The notes: generated by a model from the sequence alone, not told the origin. Positions 16,428 through 25,817 are shown, counted from the first letter of the stretch. The stretch: DNA of 64,000 nucleotides from Pseudomonas sp. 2FG (GCF_005502935.1 NZ_SCMP01000001.1:62001-126000), one strand, 5' to 3'. A program made the numbers and translations.

Positions 16428-18098
16428 ATGGCCCTGCAACTGACCTTTGGCGAAGCCACCGCCACCGGCCCCCGAGCGGAAAACCAGGATGCCATCCGCG
16501 TGGTCACCCCGGCCCCGGCGCTGGCGGCGAGCAAAGGCTTTCTGTTCGCCCTGGCCGATGGCGTCAGCCAATGCGCCGATGGCGGCCTGGCCGCCCGCGC
16601 CACCCTGCAGGCCCTGGCCCTGGACTACTACGCCACCCCGGAAACCTGGGCCGTGGCGCAGTCCCTGGATCGCCTGCTGGTCGCCCACAACCGCTGGCTG
16701 CAGGCCAACGGCGGTGGTCAACCGCTGCTGACCACCCTCACCGCCCTGGTTCTGCGCGGGCGGCGCTTCACCCTGGCGCATGTCGGCGACTGCCGCGCTT
16801 ACCGCTGGCTGGACGGGCAGATCGAACGCATCAGCGAAGACCATGTGTGGGAACAGCCGGGCATGCAGCATGTGCTCAAGCGCGCCATGGGTCTCGACCA
16901 GCACTTGGTGGTGGATTACCTGGAAGGCGAGCTGCGCGAAGGCGAGCGCTTCCTGCTGGTCAGCGACGGCGTCTGGGCGGCACTTGGCGACAGCCACATT
17001 CAACACATTTTGCAGGATGCCGGCGACCCCACAGCCGCCACGCAAGCGCTGGTCAGCGCCGCGCATCTGGCCGGCAGCCAGGACAACGCCAGCGCCTTGC
17101 TGGTGCAGGTCGGCACCCTGGCGCAAGGCGATCTCGCTGACACCTTGGCGCAACTGGAACACTGGCCGCTGCCACCGAAGCTGCGCGAGGGGCAGAACTT
17201 CGAGGGCTGGCAGGTCGAGCGGCTGATCGCAGAGTCGCGTCAGTCGCTGGTCTACCGCGTGCGCGATGCCCAAGCGCGGCGCTGGCTGCTGAAAACCTTG
17301 CCAGCGAGCCGCCACGACGAAGCCCAGGCCGGCCCGGCACTGCTGCAGGAAGAGTGGTTCCTGCGCCGCGTGGCCGGGCGCCACTTTCCGGAAATCCACC
17401 CGCAGCCGCAGCGCCAGCACCTCTACTACGTGATGCGCGAATACGCCGGCGAAACCCTCGCCGAGCACCTCCAGCAGAGCGGCCCGCTGGGCCTGTCGGC
17501 GTGGCTGGAGTTGGCCCCGCGCCTACTCAAGGCACTCGGCGTGCTGCACCGGCGCAATATCCTGCACCGAGACATCAAACCGGAGAATCTGCTGTGGGGC
17601 GACGACGGCGAGCTGCGCCTGCTCGACTTCGGCCTGGCCTATTGCCCGGGGTTGTCCCAGGACACCGCCCACGAACTGCCGGGCACCCCCAGCTATATCG
17701 CCCCGGAAGCCTTTGCCGGCGTGGCGCCGAGCGCGCAACAAGACCTCTACGCCGCCGGCGTCAGCCTCTATCACCTGCTGACCGGGCATTACCCCTATGG
17801 CGAGATCGAGGCCTTCCAGCATCCGCGCTTCGGCGCGCCGACGCCGGCCAGCCGCTACCGCCCCGACCTGCCAGGCTGGCTCGACGAACTGCTGCTCAAG
17901 GCCGTCGCCAACGACCCCGGCCAACGCTTCGAAACCGCCGAGGAGTGGCTGCTAGCGCTGGAACAGGGCGAACGCCAGGCGCTCAAGGTGCGCCCACGTC
18001 CGCTGCTGGAGCGCGAGCCGCTGAAGGTCTGGCGCACGGTGGCCCTGCTGTCTCTGCTCTTCAATCTGGCGCTGCTGGTGCTCAGCTTTAAATCCTGA
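16428..18098 (+). CDS. PP2C phosphatase - Ser/Thr protein kinase fusion
   Basis: The 556-residue protein joins a PP2C-type phosphatase (residues 1 to about 240; ENQDA, ADGVSQCADGG, HVGDCRAYRW, VSDGVW, QDNAS) to a eukaryotic-like kinase (about 260-525; HRDIKPENLL at 380-389, DFG at 400-402, IAPEAF) and a C-terminal membrane anchor (about 533-553). The glycine-rich loop is degenerate (IAESRQSLVYRV), though a lysine follows in LLKTL. The ATG at 16428 gives the natural start of the PP2C domain. The gene sits between nasA and nirB, as PA1782 does in P. aeruginosa. Its substrates are unknown. Confidence 0.88.
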   Translation: MALQLTFGEATATGPRAENQDAIRVVTPAPALAASKGFLFALADGVSQCADGGLAARATLQALALDYYATPETWAVAQSLDRLLVAHNRWLQANGGGQPLLTTLTALVLRGRRFTLAHVGDCRAYRWLDGQIERISEDHVWEQPGMQHVLKRAMGLDQHLVVDYLEGELREGERFLLVSDGVWAALGDSHIQHILQDAGDPTAATQALVSAAHLAGSQDNASALLVQVGTLAQGDLADTLAQLEHWPLPPKLREGQNFEGWQVERLIAESRQSLVYRVRDAQARRWLLKTLPASRHDEAQAGPALLQEEWFLRRVAGRHFPEIHPQPQRQHLYYVMREYAGETLAEHLQQSGPLGLSAWLELAPRLLKALGVLHRRNILHRDIKPENLLWGDDGELRLLDFGLAYCPGLSQDTAHELPGTPSYIAPEAFAGVAPSAQQDLYAAGVSLYHLLTGHYPYGEIEAFQHPRFGAPTPASRYRPDLPGWLDELLLKAVANDPGQRFETAEEWLLALEQGERQALKVRPRPLLEREPLKVWRTVALLSLLFNLALLVLSFKS

Positions 18099-18240
18099 GC
18101 GGCCCCTAGCAGGCAGTCGCCCCCGCCTGACCAGGCAACGCACCAGAACAGCGCAAACCGCCTCAAAGAGGGGCACCACTCATCCCTCAGGCCGCTCGAA
18201 AATCGCCTCAAACCTTATAAAAATCAGCCATTTGGAAAAT

Positions 18241-18256
18241 TGGCACGGCATCTGCT
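18241..18256 (+). promoter_or_regulatory. sigma-54 (RpoN) promoter of nirB operon
   Basis: TGGCACGGCATCTGCT has a perfect -24 TGGCAC and a -12 CTGCT, with GG and GC ten bases apart. GCACCA sequences upstream (near 18140 and 18173) resemble NtrC half-sites. Confidence 0.72.
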
Positions 18257-18286
18257 TTAGACAACCCAACAATACATAAGAGTGCA

Positions 18287-18374
18287 GCCCTCAGCGTGGA
18301 GAGCGGCACTTCCCGGCAGATCGGGACAAGGACAAAGGCGTCCTCGCTAGGTAACTGGCGGGACGCCTTTTTTG
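18287..18374 (+). promoter_or_regulatory. ANTAR-type two-hairpin leader and attenuator of nirB
   Basis: P1 is GCCCTC/GAGAGC with one mismatch around loop AGCGTG (18293-18298). P2 is AGGAC/GTCCT around loop AAAGGC (18334-18339). Both loops have A1 and G4. The terminator arm AAAGGCGTCC (18334-18343) overlaps P2 and pairs perfectly with GGACGCCTTT (18361-18370), followed by more Ts. Confidence 0.78.
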
Positions 18375-18410
18375 TTTTCCGACTTTCGGTATCCGTGACG
18401 GAGAGGAACC

Positions 18411-20852
18411 ATGAAAAAACTCAAACTGGTAATGGTCGGCAATGGCATGGCCGGGGTAAGGACCCTGGAGGAGCTGCTCAAGCTCGCCCCCGATCTCTAC
18501 GACATCACCGTCTTCGGTGCCGAACCGCACCCGAACTACAACCGCATCCTGCTCTCCCCGGTACTGGCCGGGGAGCAGAAGTTCGAAGAGATCGTGCTCA
18601 ACGACCTGAACTGGTACAGCGAAAACGGCATCCAGTTGATGCTCAACCGCAAGGTGGTGCAGATCGACCGGATCAAGCGCCGGGTGATCGCCGATGACGG
18701 CAGCGAAGCCGAGTACGACCGCCTGCTGATCGCCACCGGCTCCAACCCCTTCGTGCTGCCGATCCCTGGTAACAAGCTCGAGGGCGTGATCGGCTACCGC
18801 GACATCGCCGACACCCAGGCGATGATCGACACCGCGCAGACCCACAGCCACGCGGTGGTGATCGGCGGCGGCCTGCTCGGCCTGGAGGCCGCCAACGGCC
18901 TCAAACTGCGCGGCATGGATGTAACCGTGGTGCATCTCGGCGACTGGCTGATGGAACGCCAGCTCGACCCCACCGCCGGCAAACTGCTGCAAACCGCCCT
19001 GGAAGCCCGCGGCCTGAAGTTCAAGCTGCCCAAGCACACCGCGGAACTGATCGGCAATGAAGACGGCCGCGTCTGCGCCGTGCGCTTCGCCGACGACGAA
19101 GTGATTCCGGCGGATCTGGTGGTGATGGCAGCCGGCATCCGGCCCAACAGCGAGTTGGCGGAGAAGTCCGGTATCCCCTGCAACCGCGGGATTCTGGTCA
19201 ACGACACCATGCAGACCTTTGATCCGCGCATCTACTCGGTCGGCGAATGCGCCAACCACCGCGGCATCGCCTACGGCCTGGTGGCGCCCCTGTTCGAACA
19301 GGCCAAGGTCTGCGCCAACCATCTGGCCCAGCTGGGCTTCGCCCGCTATCAAGGTTCGGTGACCTCGACCAAGCTGAAAGTCACCGGCATCGACCTGTTC
19401 TCCGCCGGCGAGTTCATGGGCGCCGAGGGCACCGAGACCATCACCCTCTCCGACCCCATCGGCGGCGTGTACAAGAAGCTGGTAATCAAGGACGACATCC
19501 TGGTCGGCGCCTGCCTCTACGGCGATACCGCCGACGGCGGCTGGTACTTCCGCCAAGTGCGCGAGAACCACAACGTCGCGCAAATCCGCGACCACCTGAT
19601 GTTCGGCGAAAACGCCATCGGCGACGTCGGCCACCAGGGCCAGGACAAGACCGCGAGCATGCCCGACAGCGCGGAGATCTGCGGTTGCAACGGCGTGTGC
19701 AAGGGCACCATCGTCAAGGCGATCCAGGAAAACGGCCTGTTCAGCGTCGACGAGGTGAAGAAGCACACCAAGGCCGCCAGCTCCTGCGGCTCCTGCGCCG
19801 GCCTGGTCGAGCAGATCCTGATCAGCACCGTCGGCGGCGCCGCCGATGTGAAGCCCAAGAGCGAGAAGGCCATCTGCGGCTGCAGCGATCTCAACCATGG
19901 GCAGATCCGCGCGGCGATCCGCGAGCAGCACCTGATCAGCATCGCCGACACCCTGCGCGCGCTGCACTGGACCACCCCGAACGGCTGCGCCACCTGCCGC
20001 CCGGCGCTGAACTACTACCTGCTCTCGACCTGGCCGGGCGAAGCCAAGGACGACCCGCAGTCGCGGCTGATCAACGAACGCGCCCACGCCAATATCCAGA
20101 AGGACGGCACCTACTCGGTGGTCCCGCGGATGTGGGGCGGCGTGACCAACCCGTCCGAGCTGCGGCGCATCGCCGACGTGGCGGACAAGTACAACGTGCC
20201 CATGGTCAAGGTCACCGGCGGCCAGCGCATCGACCTGCTGGGAATCAAGAAGGAAGACCTGCCGGCCGTCTGGAAAGAACTGGACATGCCCTCCGGCCAC
20301 GCCTACGGCAAATCCATCCGCACCGTGAAGACCTGCGTCGGCAGCGAGTTCTGCCGCTTCGGCACACAGAATTCGACCCAGTTGGGCATCGATCTGGAGC
20401 ACGACCTGTTCAACATGTGGTCGCCGCACAAGGTCAAGCTCGCGGTCTCCGGCTGCCCGCGCAACTGCGCCGAGGCCGGGATCAAGGACGTCGGCGTGAT
20501 CGGCGTCGACTCCGGCTGGGAGATGTATATCGGCGGCAACGGCGGGATCAAGACCGAGGTCGCGGAGTTCTTCGTCAAGGTGAAAACCGCCGATGAGGTG
20601 CGCGAATACAACGGCGCCTTCCTCCAGCTGTATCGTGAGGAAGCCTTCTACCTCGAACGCACCGTGCATTACCTGCAACGGGTCGGCATGGACTACATCA
20701 AGCAAGCCGTGGTCGAGGACGCCGCGAATCGCCAGGCGCTGAATGCACGTCTGCAGTTCTCGCTGTCCTTCGAGCAAGACCCGTGGAAAGAGCGGATCGA
20801 GCAGCCGCAATTGAAGAAAGAGTTCGACCGCATTCCGGTAGCAGCCATCTAA
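18411..20852 (+). CDS. nirB: assimilatory nitrite reductase large subunit NirB
   Basis: NirB reduces nitrite to ammonium with NAD(P)H in the cytoplasm. The 813-residue protein has an N-terminal FAD/NAD-binding disulfide-reductase-like half (VGNGMAGVRTLEELL), two BFD-type [2Fe-2S] segments (CGCNGVCKGTIVKAI and CGCSDLNHGQIRAAI, about residues 425-535), and a C-terminal ferredoxin-sulfite/nitrite reductase half. The siroheme/[4Fe-4S] ligands are Cys642, Cys648 (TCVGSEFC) and Cys682, Cys686 (SGCPRNC). GAGAGGA precedes the ATG. It heads the operon nirB-nirD-nasC-cobA. Confidence 0.96.
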   Translation: MKKLKLVMVGNGMAGVRTLEELLKLAPDLYDITVFGAEPHPNYNRILLSPVLAGEQKFEEIVLNDLNWYSENGIQLMLNRKVVQIDRIKRRVIADDGSEAEYDRLLIATGSNPFVLPIPGNKLEGVIGYRDIADTQAMIDTAQTHSHAVVIGGGLLGLEAANGLKLRGMDVTVVHLGDWLMERQLDPTAGKLLQTALEARGLKFKLPKHTAELIGNEDGRVCAVRFADDEVIPADLVVMAAGIRPNSELAEKSGIPCNRGILVNDTMQTFDPRIYSVGECANHRGIAYGLVAPLFEQAKVCANHLAQLGFARYQGSVTSTKLKVTGIDLFSAGEFMGAEGTETITLSDPIGGVYKKLVIKDDILVGACLYGDTADGGWYFRQVRENHNVAQIRDHLMFGENAIGDVGHQGQDKTASMPDSAEICGCNGVCKGTIVKAIQENGLFSVDEVKKHTKAASSCGSCAGLVEQILISTVGGAADVKPKSEKAICGCSDLNHGQIRAAIREQHLISIADTLRALHWTTPNGCATCRPALNYYLLSTWPGEAKDDPQSRLINERAHANIQKDGTYSVVPRMWGGVTNPSELRRIADVADKYNVPMVKVTGGQRIDLLGIKKEDLPAVWKELDMPSGHAYGKSIRTVKTCVGSEFCRFGTQNSTQLGIDLEHDLFNMWSPHKVKLAVSGCPRNCAEAGIKDVGVIGVDSGWEMYIGGNGGIKTEVAEFFVKVKTADEVREYNGAFLQLYREEAFYLERTVHYLQRVGMDYIKQAVVEDAANRQALNARLQFSLSFEQDPWKERIEQPQLKKEFDRIPVAAI

Positions 20853-20864
20853 CGCCGAACACCT

Positions 20865-20891
20865 GTAGGAGCGAGCACTGCTCGCCCCTAC
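20865..20891 (+). repeat. short REP-like hairpin between nirB and nirD
   Basis: GTAGGAGCGAGCA and TGCTCGCCCCTAC form a hairpin 12 bases after nirB. It resembles a shortened member of the GTAGGAGCGA family at 58852 and could stabilise the upstream mRNA or lower nirD expression. Confidence 0.6.
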
Positions 20892-20931
20892 GAGGCGCCC
20901 CAAGCGTCTCGAACGAATTGAGGAGAGTTTT

Positions 20932-21258
20932 ATGAATTGGTTAGATATCTGCGCCCTGGAAGAGATCAACGTGCTCGGCTCGCGCATAGTCGCCGGACCG
21001 AAAGGCGATATCGCCATCTTCCGCGCCGCCGACGATGAGGTCTTCGCCCTCGACGACCGCTGCCCGCACAAGGGCGGCCCGCTGTCCCAGGGCTTGATCT
21101 ACGGCAAGCGCGTGGCCTGCCCGCTGCATAACTGGCAGATCGATCTGGAAAACGGCGAAGCCCTGGCCCCGGATATCGGTTGCGCCCACAAACATGCGGC
21201 CAAGGTCGAGAACGGTCGTGTGTTTCTGGCGCTGAAGGAAGCAGCGCCATGCGTCTAA
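20932..21258 (+). CDS. nirD: nitrite reductase small subunit NirD
   Basis: The 108-residue protein has a Rieske-like fold. Unlike some NirD proteins it keeps all four [2Fe-2S] ligands (CPHKGGPL and CPLHNWQID, about residues 41-66). It partners NirB in nitrite reduction. GAGGAG lies just before the ATG. The 3' end overlaps the nasC start by 10 bases, implying translational coupling. Confidence 0.94.
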   Translation: MNWLDICALEEINVLGSRIVAGPKGDIAIFRAADDEVFALDDRCPHKGGPLSQGLIYGKRVACPLHNWQIDLENGEALAPDIGCAHKHAAKVENGRVFLALKEAAPCV

Positions 21259-23981
21259 ATACTGAAACTCAAGTCACCGCATCCACCTGCTGCTACTGCG
21301 GCGTCGGCTGCGGCGTGCTGATCGAGCACGACGGTGAGCGTGTGCTGGGGGTAAGCGGCGACCCAGCCCACCCCGCCAACCTCGGCAAACTCTGCAGCAA
21401 AGGCGCGACCCTGCACCTGACCGGCGACCTGGCTGCCCGCGCGCAGCACCCGGAACTGCGCCTGGGTAAAGCCCTGGCCCGTTCGCGCACTAACTGGGAT
21501 TCGGCGCTGGATCACGCGGCCAAGGTATTTGCCGAGACCATCCGCGAACACGGCCCGGACAGCGTGGCCTTCTATGTCTCCGGTCAGTTGCTGACCGAGG
21601 ACTACTACGCCTTCAACAAGCTCGCCCGCGCCTTGGTCGGCACCAACAACATCGACAGCAACTCGCGGCTGTGCATGTCCTCCGCCGTGGTTGGTTACAA
21701 GCGCAGCCTCGGCGCCGATGCGCCACCCTGCAACTACGAAGACCTCGAGCAGAGCGATTGCGTGCTGATCGTCGGCAGCAATATGGCCTTCGCGCATCCC
21801 GTGCTCTTTCGCCGCTTGGAAGAAGCCAAGGCCAAGCGCCCGGACATGCAGGTCATAGTGGTCGACCCGCGACGCACCGACACCTGCGAGCTGGCCGACC
21901 TGCACCTGGCGATTCAGCCGGGCACCGACGTCGCGCTGTTCCACGGCCTCCTGCATATCCTGATGTGGGAAGGCTGGCTCGACCGGCGCTTTATCGATGC
22001 GCACACCGAAGGCTTCGAGGCCCTGAAGACCCTGGTGCGCGACTACAGCCCGCAGATGGTCAGCGAGCTGTGCGGCATCAGCCAGGAGAACCTGCAAGCC
22101 TGCGCCAAGCTCATCGGCCAGGCGCCGAGCTTTCTCTCGCTGTGGTGCATGGGGCTGAACCAATCGAGCGCCGGCAGCGCGAAAAATAGCGCGCTGATCA
22201 ACCTACACCTGGCCACCGGGCAGATCGGCCGCCCGGGTGCCGGCCCCTTCTCGCTCACCGGCCAGCCCAACGCCATGGGCGGCCGCGAAACCGGCAGCCT
22301 GGCCAACCTGCTGCCCGGCCACCGCGAGGCGGCGAATGCCGAACACCGCGCCGAAGTGGCCAGCGCCTGGGGCGTCGATGCCCTGCCGGAAAGCCCCGGC
22401 CTGACCGCCATCGAACTCTTCGATGCGGTGCATGCCGGCAAGATCAAGGCCCTGTGGATCGCCTGCACCAACCCGGCCCAATCGCTGCCGGATCAGACCA
22501 AGATTCACCAAGCGCTGAGCGCCTGCCCCTTCGTGGTGGTGCAGGAAGCCTTCTTCACCACCGAGACCTGCCGCTTCGCCGACCTGCTGCTGCCCGCCGC
22601 CAGCTGGGGCGAGAAGGAAGGCACGGTAACTAATTCCGAACGGCGGGTTTCCCATGTCCGCCGTGCCGTGCCAGCGCCCGCAGAGGCGCGGCCGGATTGG
22701 GCGATCACCGTGGATTTCGCCCGCCGCCTGGAACACCTGCTACGCCCCGGCCTGCCCAGCCTGTTTGCCTTCGACAGCCCGCAAGCGCTGTTCGATGAGT
22801 ACAAGACACTGACTGCCCAGCGCGACCTGGACCTTTCCGGCCTCAGCTACGCGATTCTGGATGACCAAGGTCCGCAGCAATGGCCCTTTCCGGCCGGTGC
22901 TAGCGCTGGCACCCCACGCCTCTACGGCAACGGGATTTTCCCCAGCGCGTCCGGACGCGCGAGCTTTATCGCCGAGCCCTATCGCGCGCCGAAAGAAAAA
23001 CGTGATGCGCGCTTCCCCCTGACCCTGAACACCGGCCGCCTGCGCGACCAGTGGCACGGCATGAGCCGCACCGGCACGGCCGCGCAACTCTTCGGTCATG
23101 TCGAGGCCGCCGTGCTCAGCCTGCACCCCGACGAACTGCGGCGCCGGCGCCTGCAAGCCGGCGATCTGGTGAAACTGAAAAGCCGCCGTGGCAGCCTGAT
23201 TCTGCCGGTGCAGAGCGATGAAGGCGTGCGCTCCGGTCAGGCGTTCTTACCGATGCACTGGGGTGATCGCTTTCTCAAGGGGCTGGGCTGCAACGTGCTG
23301 ACCCTACCGGCGTTCGATCCGCTGTCGAAACAGCCGGAGCTGAAACACGCCGGCGTCGAGGTGCAAAAGGTCGAGTTGCCCTGGCAACTGTTCGCCCTGG
23401 TCGAAGGCGAGGTGCAAACCCGCTTCGAGGCTTTGCGCCCGCTGTGTGAAAGCTTCGACTACGCCAGCCTCGGCCTGGCCGGCCGCGAGCGCCCAGCCCT
23501 GCTGATTCGTGCGGCAGCCACCGAGGCCCCCGCCCCCGAACTGCTGGCCCAGATCGATCGCCTACTCGGGCTGCATGAAGGCCCGGTGCTCGCCTATGAC
23601 GATCCGCGGCGGGCGGTCGGCAAGCGCGTACGCATCGAGCAAGGCCGCATCACGGCGATCCGCCTGGCCGGCGAAACTGCCGCGCGCGACTGGCTCAAGG
23701 GCCTCTGGCTGAGCGGTGAAACCGACGCCGACCTGCGCCGCTGGCTGCTGGCACCGATCAGCACGCCGCCCGGCAGTGCCGGCGCCAGCACCGTCGGCAA
23801 CAAAACCCTGTGCAACTGCATGAATGTCAGCGAAGCCGCGGTCTGCGCCGGCATCGCTCGCGGGCTGGACTTGCAAGAGCTGAAACAAACCTTGGGTTGC
23901 GGCACTCAGTGCGGCTCCTGCGTCCCGGAAATCAAACGGCTACTGGCGGCACAAGCCCTGCCAGTGGCGGTGAATCAGTGA
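21249..23981 (+). CDS. nasC: assimilatory nitrate reductase catalytic subunit
   Basis: This enzyme reduces nitrate to nitrite with a Mo-bis-MGD cofactor in the cytoplasm. The 910-residue protein has an N-terminal [4Fe-4S] site (Cys14, Cys17, Cys21, Cys49) and molybdopterin oxidoreductase domains (SRLCMSSAVVGYKRSLG contains the likely Mo-ligating Cys). A C-terminal BFD-like [2Fe-2S] domain (Cys855, Cys857, Cys888, Cys891) would receive electrons. There is no Tat signal, as expected for the assimilatory type. The ATG at 21249 overlaps nirD by 10 bases. Named nasC after the P. aeruginosa gene; nasA is used elsewhere. Confidence 0.95.
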   Translation: MRLNTETQVTASTCCYCGVGCGVLIEHDGERVLGVSGDPAHPANLGKLCSKGATLHLTGDLAARAQHPELRLGKALARSRTNWDSALDHAAKVFAETIREHGPDSVAFYVSGQLLTEDYYAFNKLARALVGTNNIDSNSRLCMSSAVVGYKRSLGADAPPCNYEDLEQSDCVLIVGSNMAFAHPVLFRRLEEAKAKRPDMQVIVVDPRRTDTCELADLHLAIQPGTDVALFHGLLHILMWEGWLDRRFIDAHTEGFEALKTLVRDYSPQMVSELCGISQENLQACAKLIGQAPSFLSLWCMGLNQSSAGSAKNSALINLHLATGQIGRPGAGPFSLTGQPNAMGGRETGSLANLLPGHREAANAEHRAEVASAWGVDALPESPGLTAIELFDAVHAGKIKALWIACTNPAQSLPDQTKIHQALSACPFVVVQEAFFTTETCRFADLLLPAASWGEKEGTVTNSERRVSHVRRAVPAPAEARPDWAITVDFARRLEHLLRPGLPSLFAFDSPQALFDEYKTLTAQRDLDLSGLSYAILDDQGPQQWPFPAGASAGTPRLYGNGIFPSASGRASFIAEPYRAPKEKRDARFPLTLNTGRLRDQWHGMSRTGTAAQLFGHVEAAVLSLHPDELRRRRLQAGDLVKLKSRRGSLILPVQSDEGVRSGQAFLPMHWGDRFLKGLGCNVLTLPAFDPLSKQPELKHAGVEVQKVELPWQLFALVEGEVQTRFEALRPLCESFDYASLGLAGRERPALLIRAAATEAPAPELLAQIDRLLGLHEGPVLAYDDPRRAVGKRVRIEQGRITAIRLAGETAARDWLKGLWLSGETDADLRRWLLAPISTPPGSAGASTVGNKTLCNCMNVSEAAVCAGIARGLDLQELKQTLGCGTQCGSCVPEIKRLLAAQALPVAVNQ

Positions 23982-23991
23982 GGTGCTGACG

Positions 23992-24729
23992 ATGAGTGGA
24001 AAAGTCTGGCTGGTGGGTGCAGGCCCTGGTGACCCGGAACTGCTGACACTTAAAGCTGTGCGGGCGCTGCATGAAGCGCACATCGTGATGATCGACGATC
24101 TGGTCAATCCCGCCGTGCTTGAACACTGCCCAGCTGCGCGGATAGTCCCAGTGGGTAAACGCGGCGGCTGCCGCTCGACCCCCCAGGAATTCATTCATCG
24201 ACTGATGCTGCGCTACGCCCGTCAGGGTAAATGCGTGGTGCGCCTCAAAGGTGGCGATCCGTGCATCTTCGGTCGTGGCGGCGAAGAAGCCGAGTGGCTG
24301 AGCGCCCGTGGTGTAGAGGTTGAGCTGGTCAATGGCATCACCGCCGGTCTGGCCGGTGCGACCAACTGCGGCATCCCGCTGACGTTACGCGGCGTCAGCC
24401 GTGGCGTGACGCTGGTCACCGCTCACACCCAGGACGACAGCAGCCTCAACTGGCAGGCGCTGGCCCAAAGCGGCAGCACTCTGGTGGTCTACATGGGCGT
24501 GGCCAAGCTCGGCGAGATCCGTGACAGCCTGCTGGCCAGCGGTATGTCGGCAAATATGCCGGTCGCCATGATCGAAAACGCCTCATTGCCGCAGCAACGC
24601 GAATGCCGCAGCTCCCTCGGCGAGATGCAGCAGGACGCGCTGGCCTTCCAGCTGAAAAGCCCGGCGATTCTGGTGATCGGCGAAGTGGCCGCCAGCGCAC
24701 AAGCCTTGCCTCTGGCTGCCAGCGCCTAG
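23992..24729 (+). CDS. cobA: uroporphyrinogen-III C-methyltransferase
   Basis: The 245-residue protein is a SUMT that methylates uroporphyrinogen III twice to give precorrin-2, the precursor of the siroheme needed by NirB. Signatures are VGAGPGDPELLTLKA at the N-terminus, VRLKGGDPCIFGRGGEE (about residues 80-96) and NGITAGLAGA. It lacks the CysG dehydrogenase/chelatase domain. The ATG at 23992 has GAGG 8 bases upstream, preferred to a GTG three codons earlier. It lies 10 bases after nasC and closes the operon. Confidence 0.94.
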   Translation: MSGKVWLVGAGPGDPELLTLKAVRALHEAHIVMIDDLVNPAVLEHCPAARIVPVGKRGGCRSTPQEFIHRLMLRYARQGKCVVRLKGGDPCIFGRGGEEAEWLSARGVEVELVNGITAGLAGATNCGIPLTLRGVSRGVTLVTAHTQDDSSLNWQALAQSGSTLVVYMGVAKLGEIRDSLLASGMSANMPVAMIENASLPQQRECRSSLGEMQQDALAFQLKSPAILVIGEVAASAQALPLAASA

Positions 24730-24801
24730 CCGTTAGCCCTGTGGAGTAAGGCCTTGCTCCGCGTTCGAGCTGGCTTTCTTCAGGCACAGAAAATTTTAAG
24801 C

Positions 24802-24836
24802 AAAGAAAAACCCGGCCGGAGCCGGGTTTTTCTTTG
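24802..24836. terminator. bidirectional terminator between cobA and oprF
   Basis: AAAAACCCGGC-CGGA-GCCGGGTTTTT, with A/T tracts on both sides, separates the convergent cobA and oprF genes. Confidence 0.9.
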
Positions 24837-24848
24837 GAGCTAAACCCA

Positions 24849-25817
24849 TTACTTGGCTTGAGCTTCCACTTCAGCTTCTACGCGACGGTTAACCGCGCGA
24901 CCAGCGTCGGTAGCGTTATCCGCAACCGGCTTGGACTCGCCGTAACCGACCGCGTTAACACGCTCGCCGCCGACACCGTACTGGTTAACCAGCACGTCAC
25001 GCACGGCGCTTGCACGACGCTCGGACAGCTTCTGGTTGTAAGCGTCAGTACCGACGGAATCGGTGTGACCTTCAACAGTGGTGGCAGTGGCTGGGTACTG
25101 GTTCATGAAGTCGGCCAGGTTCTTGATGTCGCCGTAGCTTTCTTCTTTGACTTTCGACTTGTCGAAATCGAATTTCACGTCCAGCTCAACGCGGACCAGT
25201 TCCATCGGCTCTTCAGCAGCAGCAACCGGCTCAGCAACTGGAGCAGGAGCAGCTTCTACGACCTCAGCAGCAGGCTTGGAGCCGCCACCAAAGTTCATGC
25301 CGATACCGACGCTTGGAGCCCACTCGGTGTCGCCCTGGTCGATGTTGTACTGAGCTTCAACGCCAGCACGGGCGTAGAAGTTCTCGGTGAAGTAGAGCTT
25401 GGCACCGCCGCCAACGTTGGCGAAAGTGGAGCCGTTACGACCGCTGCGGCCGGTTTGACCGATGCTCTGGTCCGAGAAACCTGCGGAGACGTACGGACGC
25501 AGCATGTCGCCTGGGTTGTTGAGGTGGTACAGAGCATCCAGGGCAGTGTTCGAGCCCTTGATGTTACGACCGTCTTCGCCACGAGCGTTGTGCACTTCGT
25601 CGTAGCCCAGACGCAATTCAACGTCGTCGGTCAGGAAGTAGCCAATCGAGCCGCCGAACAGGTTGCCGTTGTTTTTGAAGTCACGAGCGCTGTCGAACTG
25701 CTCCTTCTTGGCGAAGCCCTCAACCTCGACCGCACCTTGGCCTTGGGCCAGCGCTTGAAGAGAGGCGGAAGCGATCAGCGAGCCAATGACAACGCCTAAG
25801 GTGTTCTTGAATTTCAT
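24849..25817 (-). CDS. oprF: major outer-membrane porin OprF
   Basis: OprF is the structural porin that links the outer membrane to peptidoglycan. The 322-residue precursor has a signal peptide (cleavage after about ALA at residue 24), an N-terminal eight-stranded barrel to about residue 165, a Pro/Ala/Glu linker (about 180-200) and a C-terminal OmpA domain (VEGHTDSVGTDAYNQKLSERRA). No cysteine is present, whereas P. aeruginosa OprF has four in the linker region. It is transcribed away from sigX on the same strand, 108 bases downstream. sigX-dependent expression is known in P. aeruginosa. Confidence 0.97.
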   Translation of the reverse strand: MKFKNTLGVVIGSLIASASLQALAQGQGAVEVEGFAKKEQFDSARDFKNNGNLFGGSIGYFLTDDVELRLGYDEVHNARGEDGRNIKGSNTALDALYHLNNPGDMLRPYVSAGFSDQSIGQTGRSGRNGSTFANVGGGAKLYFTENFYARAGVEAQYNIDQGDTEWAPSVGIGMNFGGGSKPAAEVVEAAPAPVAEPVAAAEEPMELVRVELDVKFDFDKSKVKEESYGDIKNLADFMNQYPATATTVEGHTDSVGTDAYNQKLSERRASAVRDVLVNQYGVGGERVNAVGYGESKPVADNATDAGRAVNRRVEAEVEAQAK

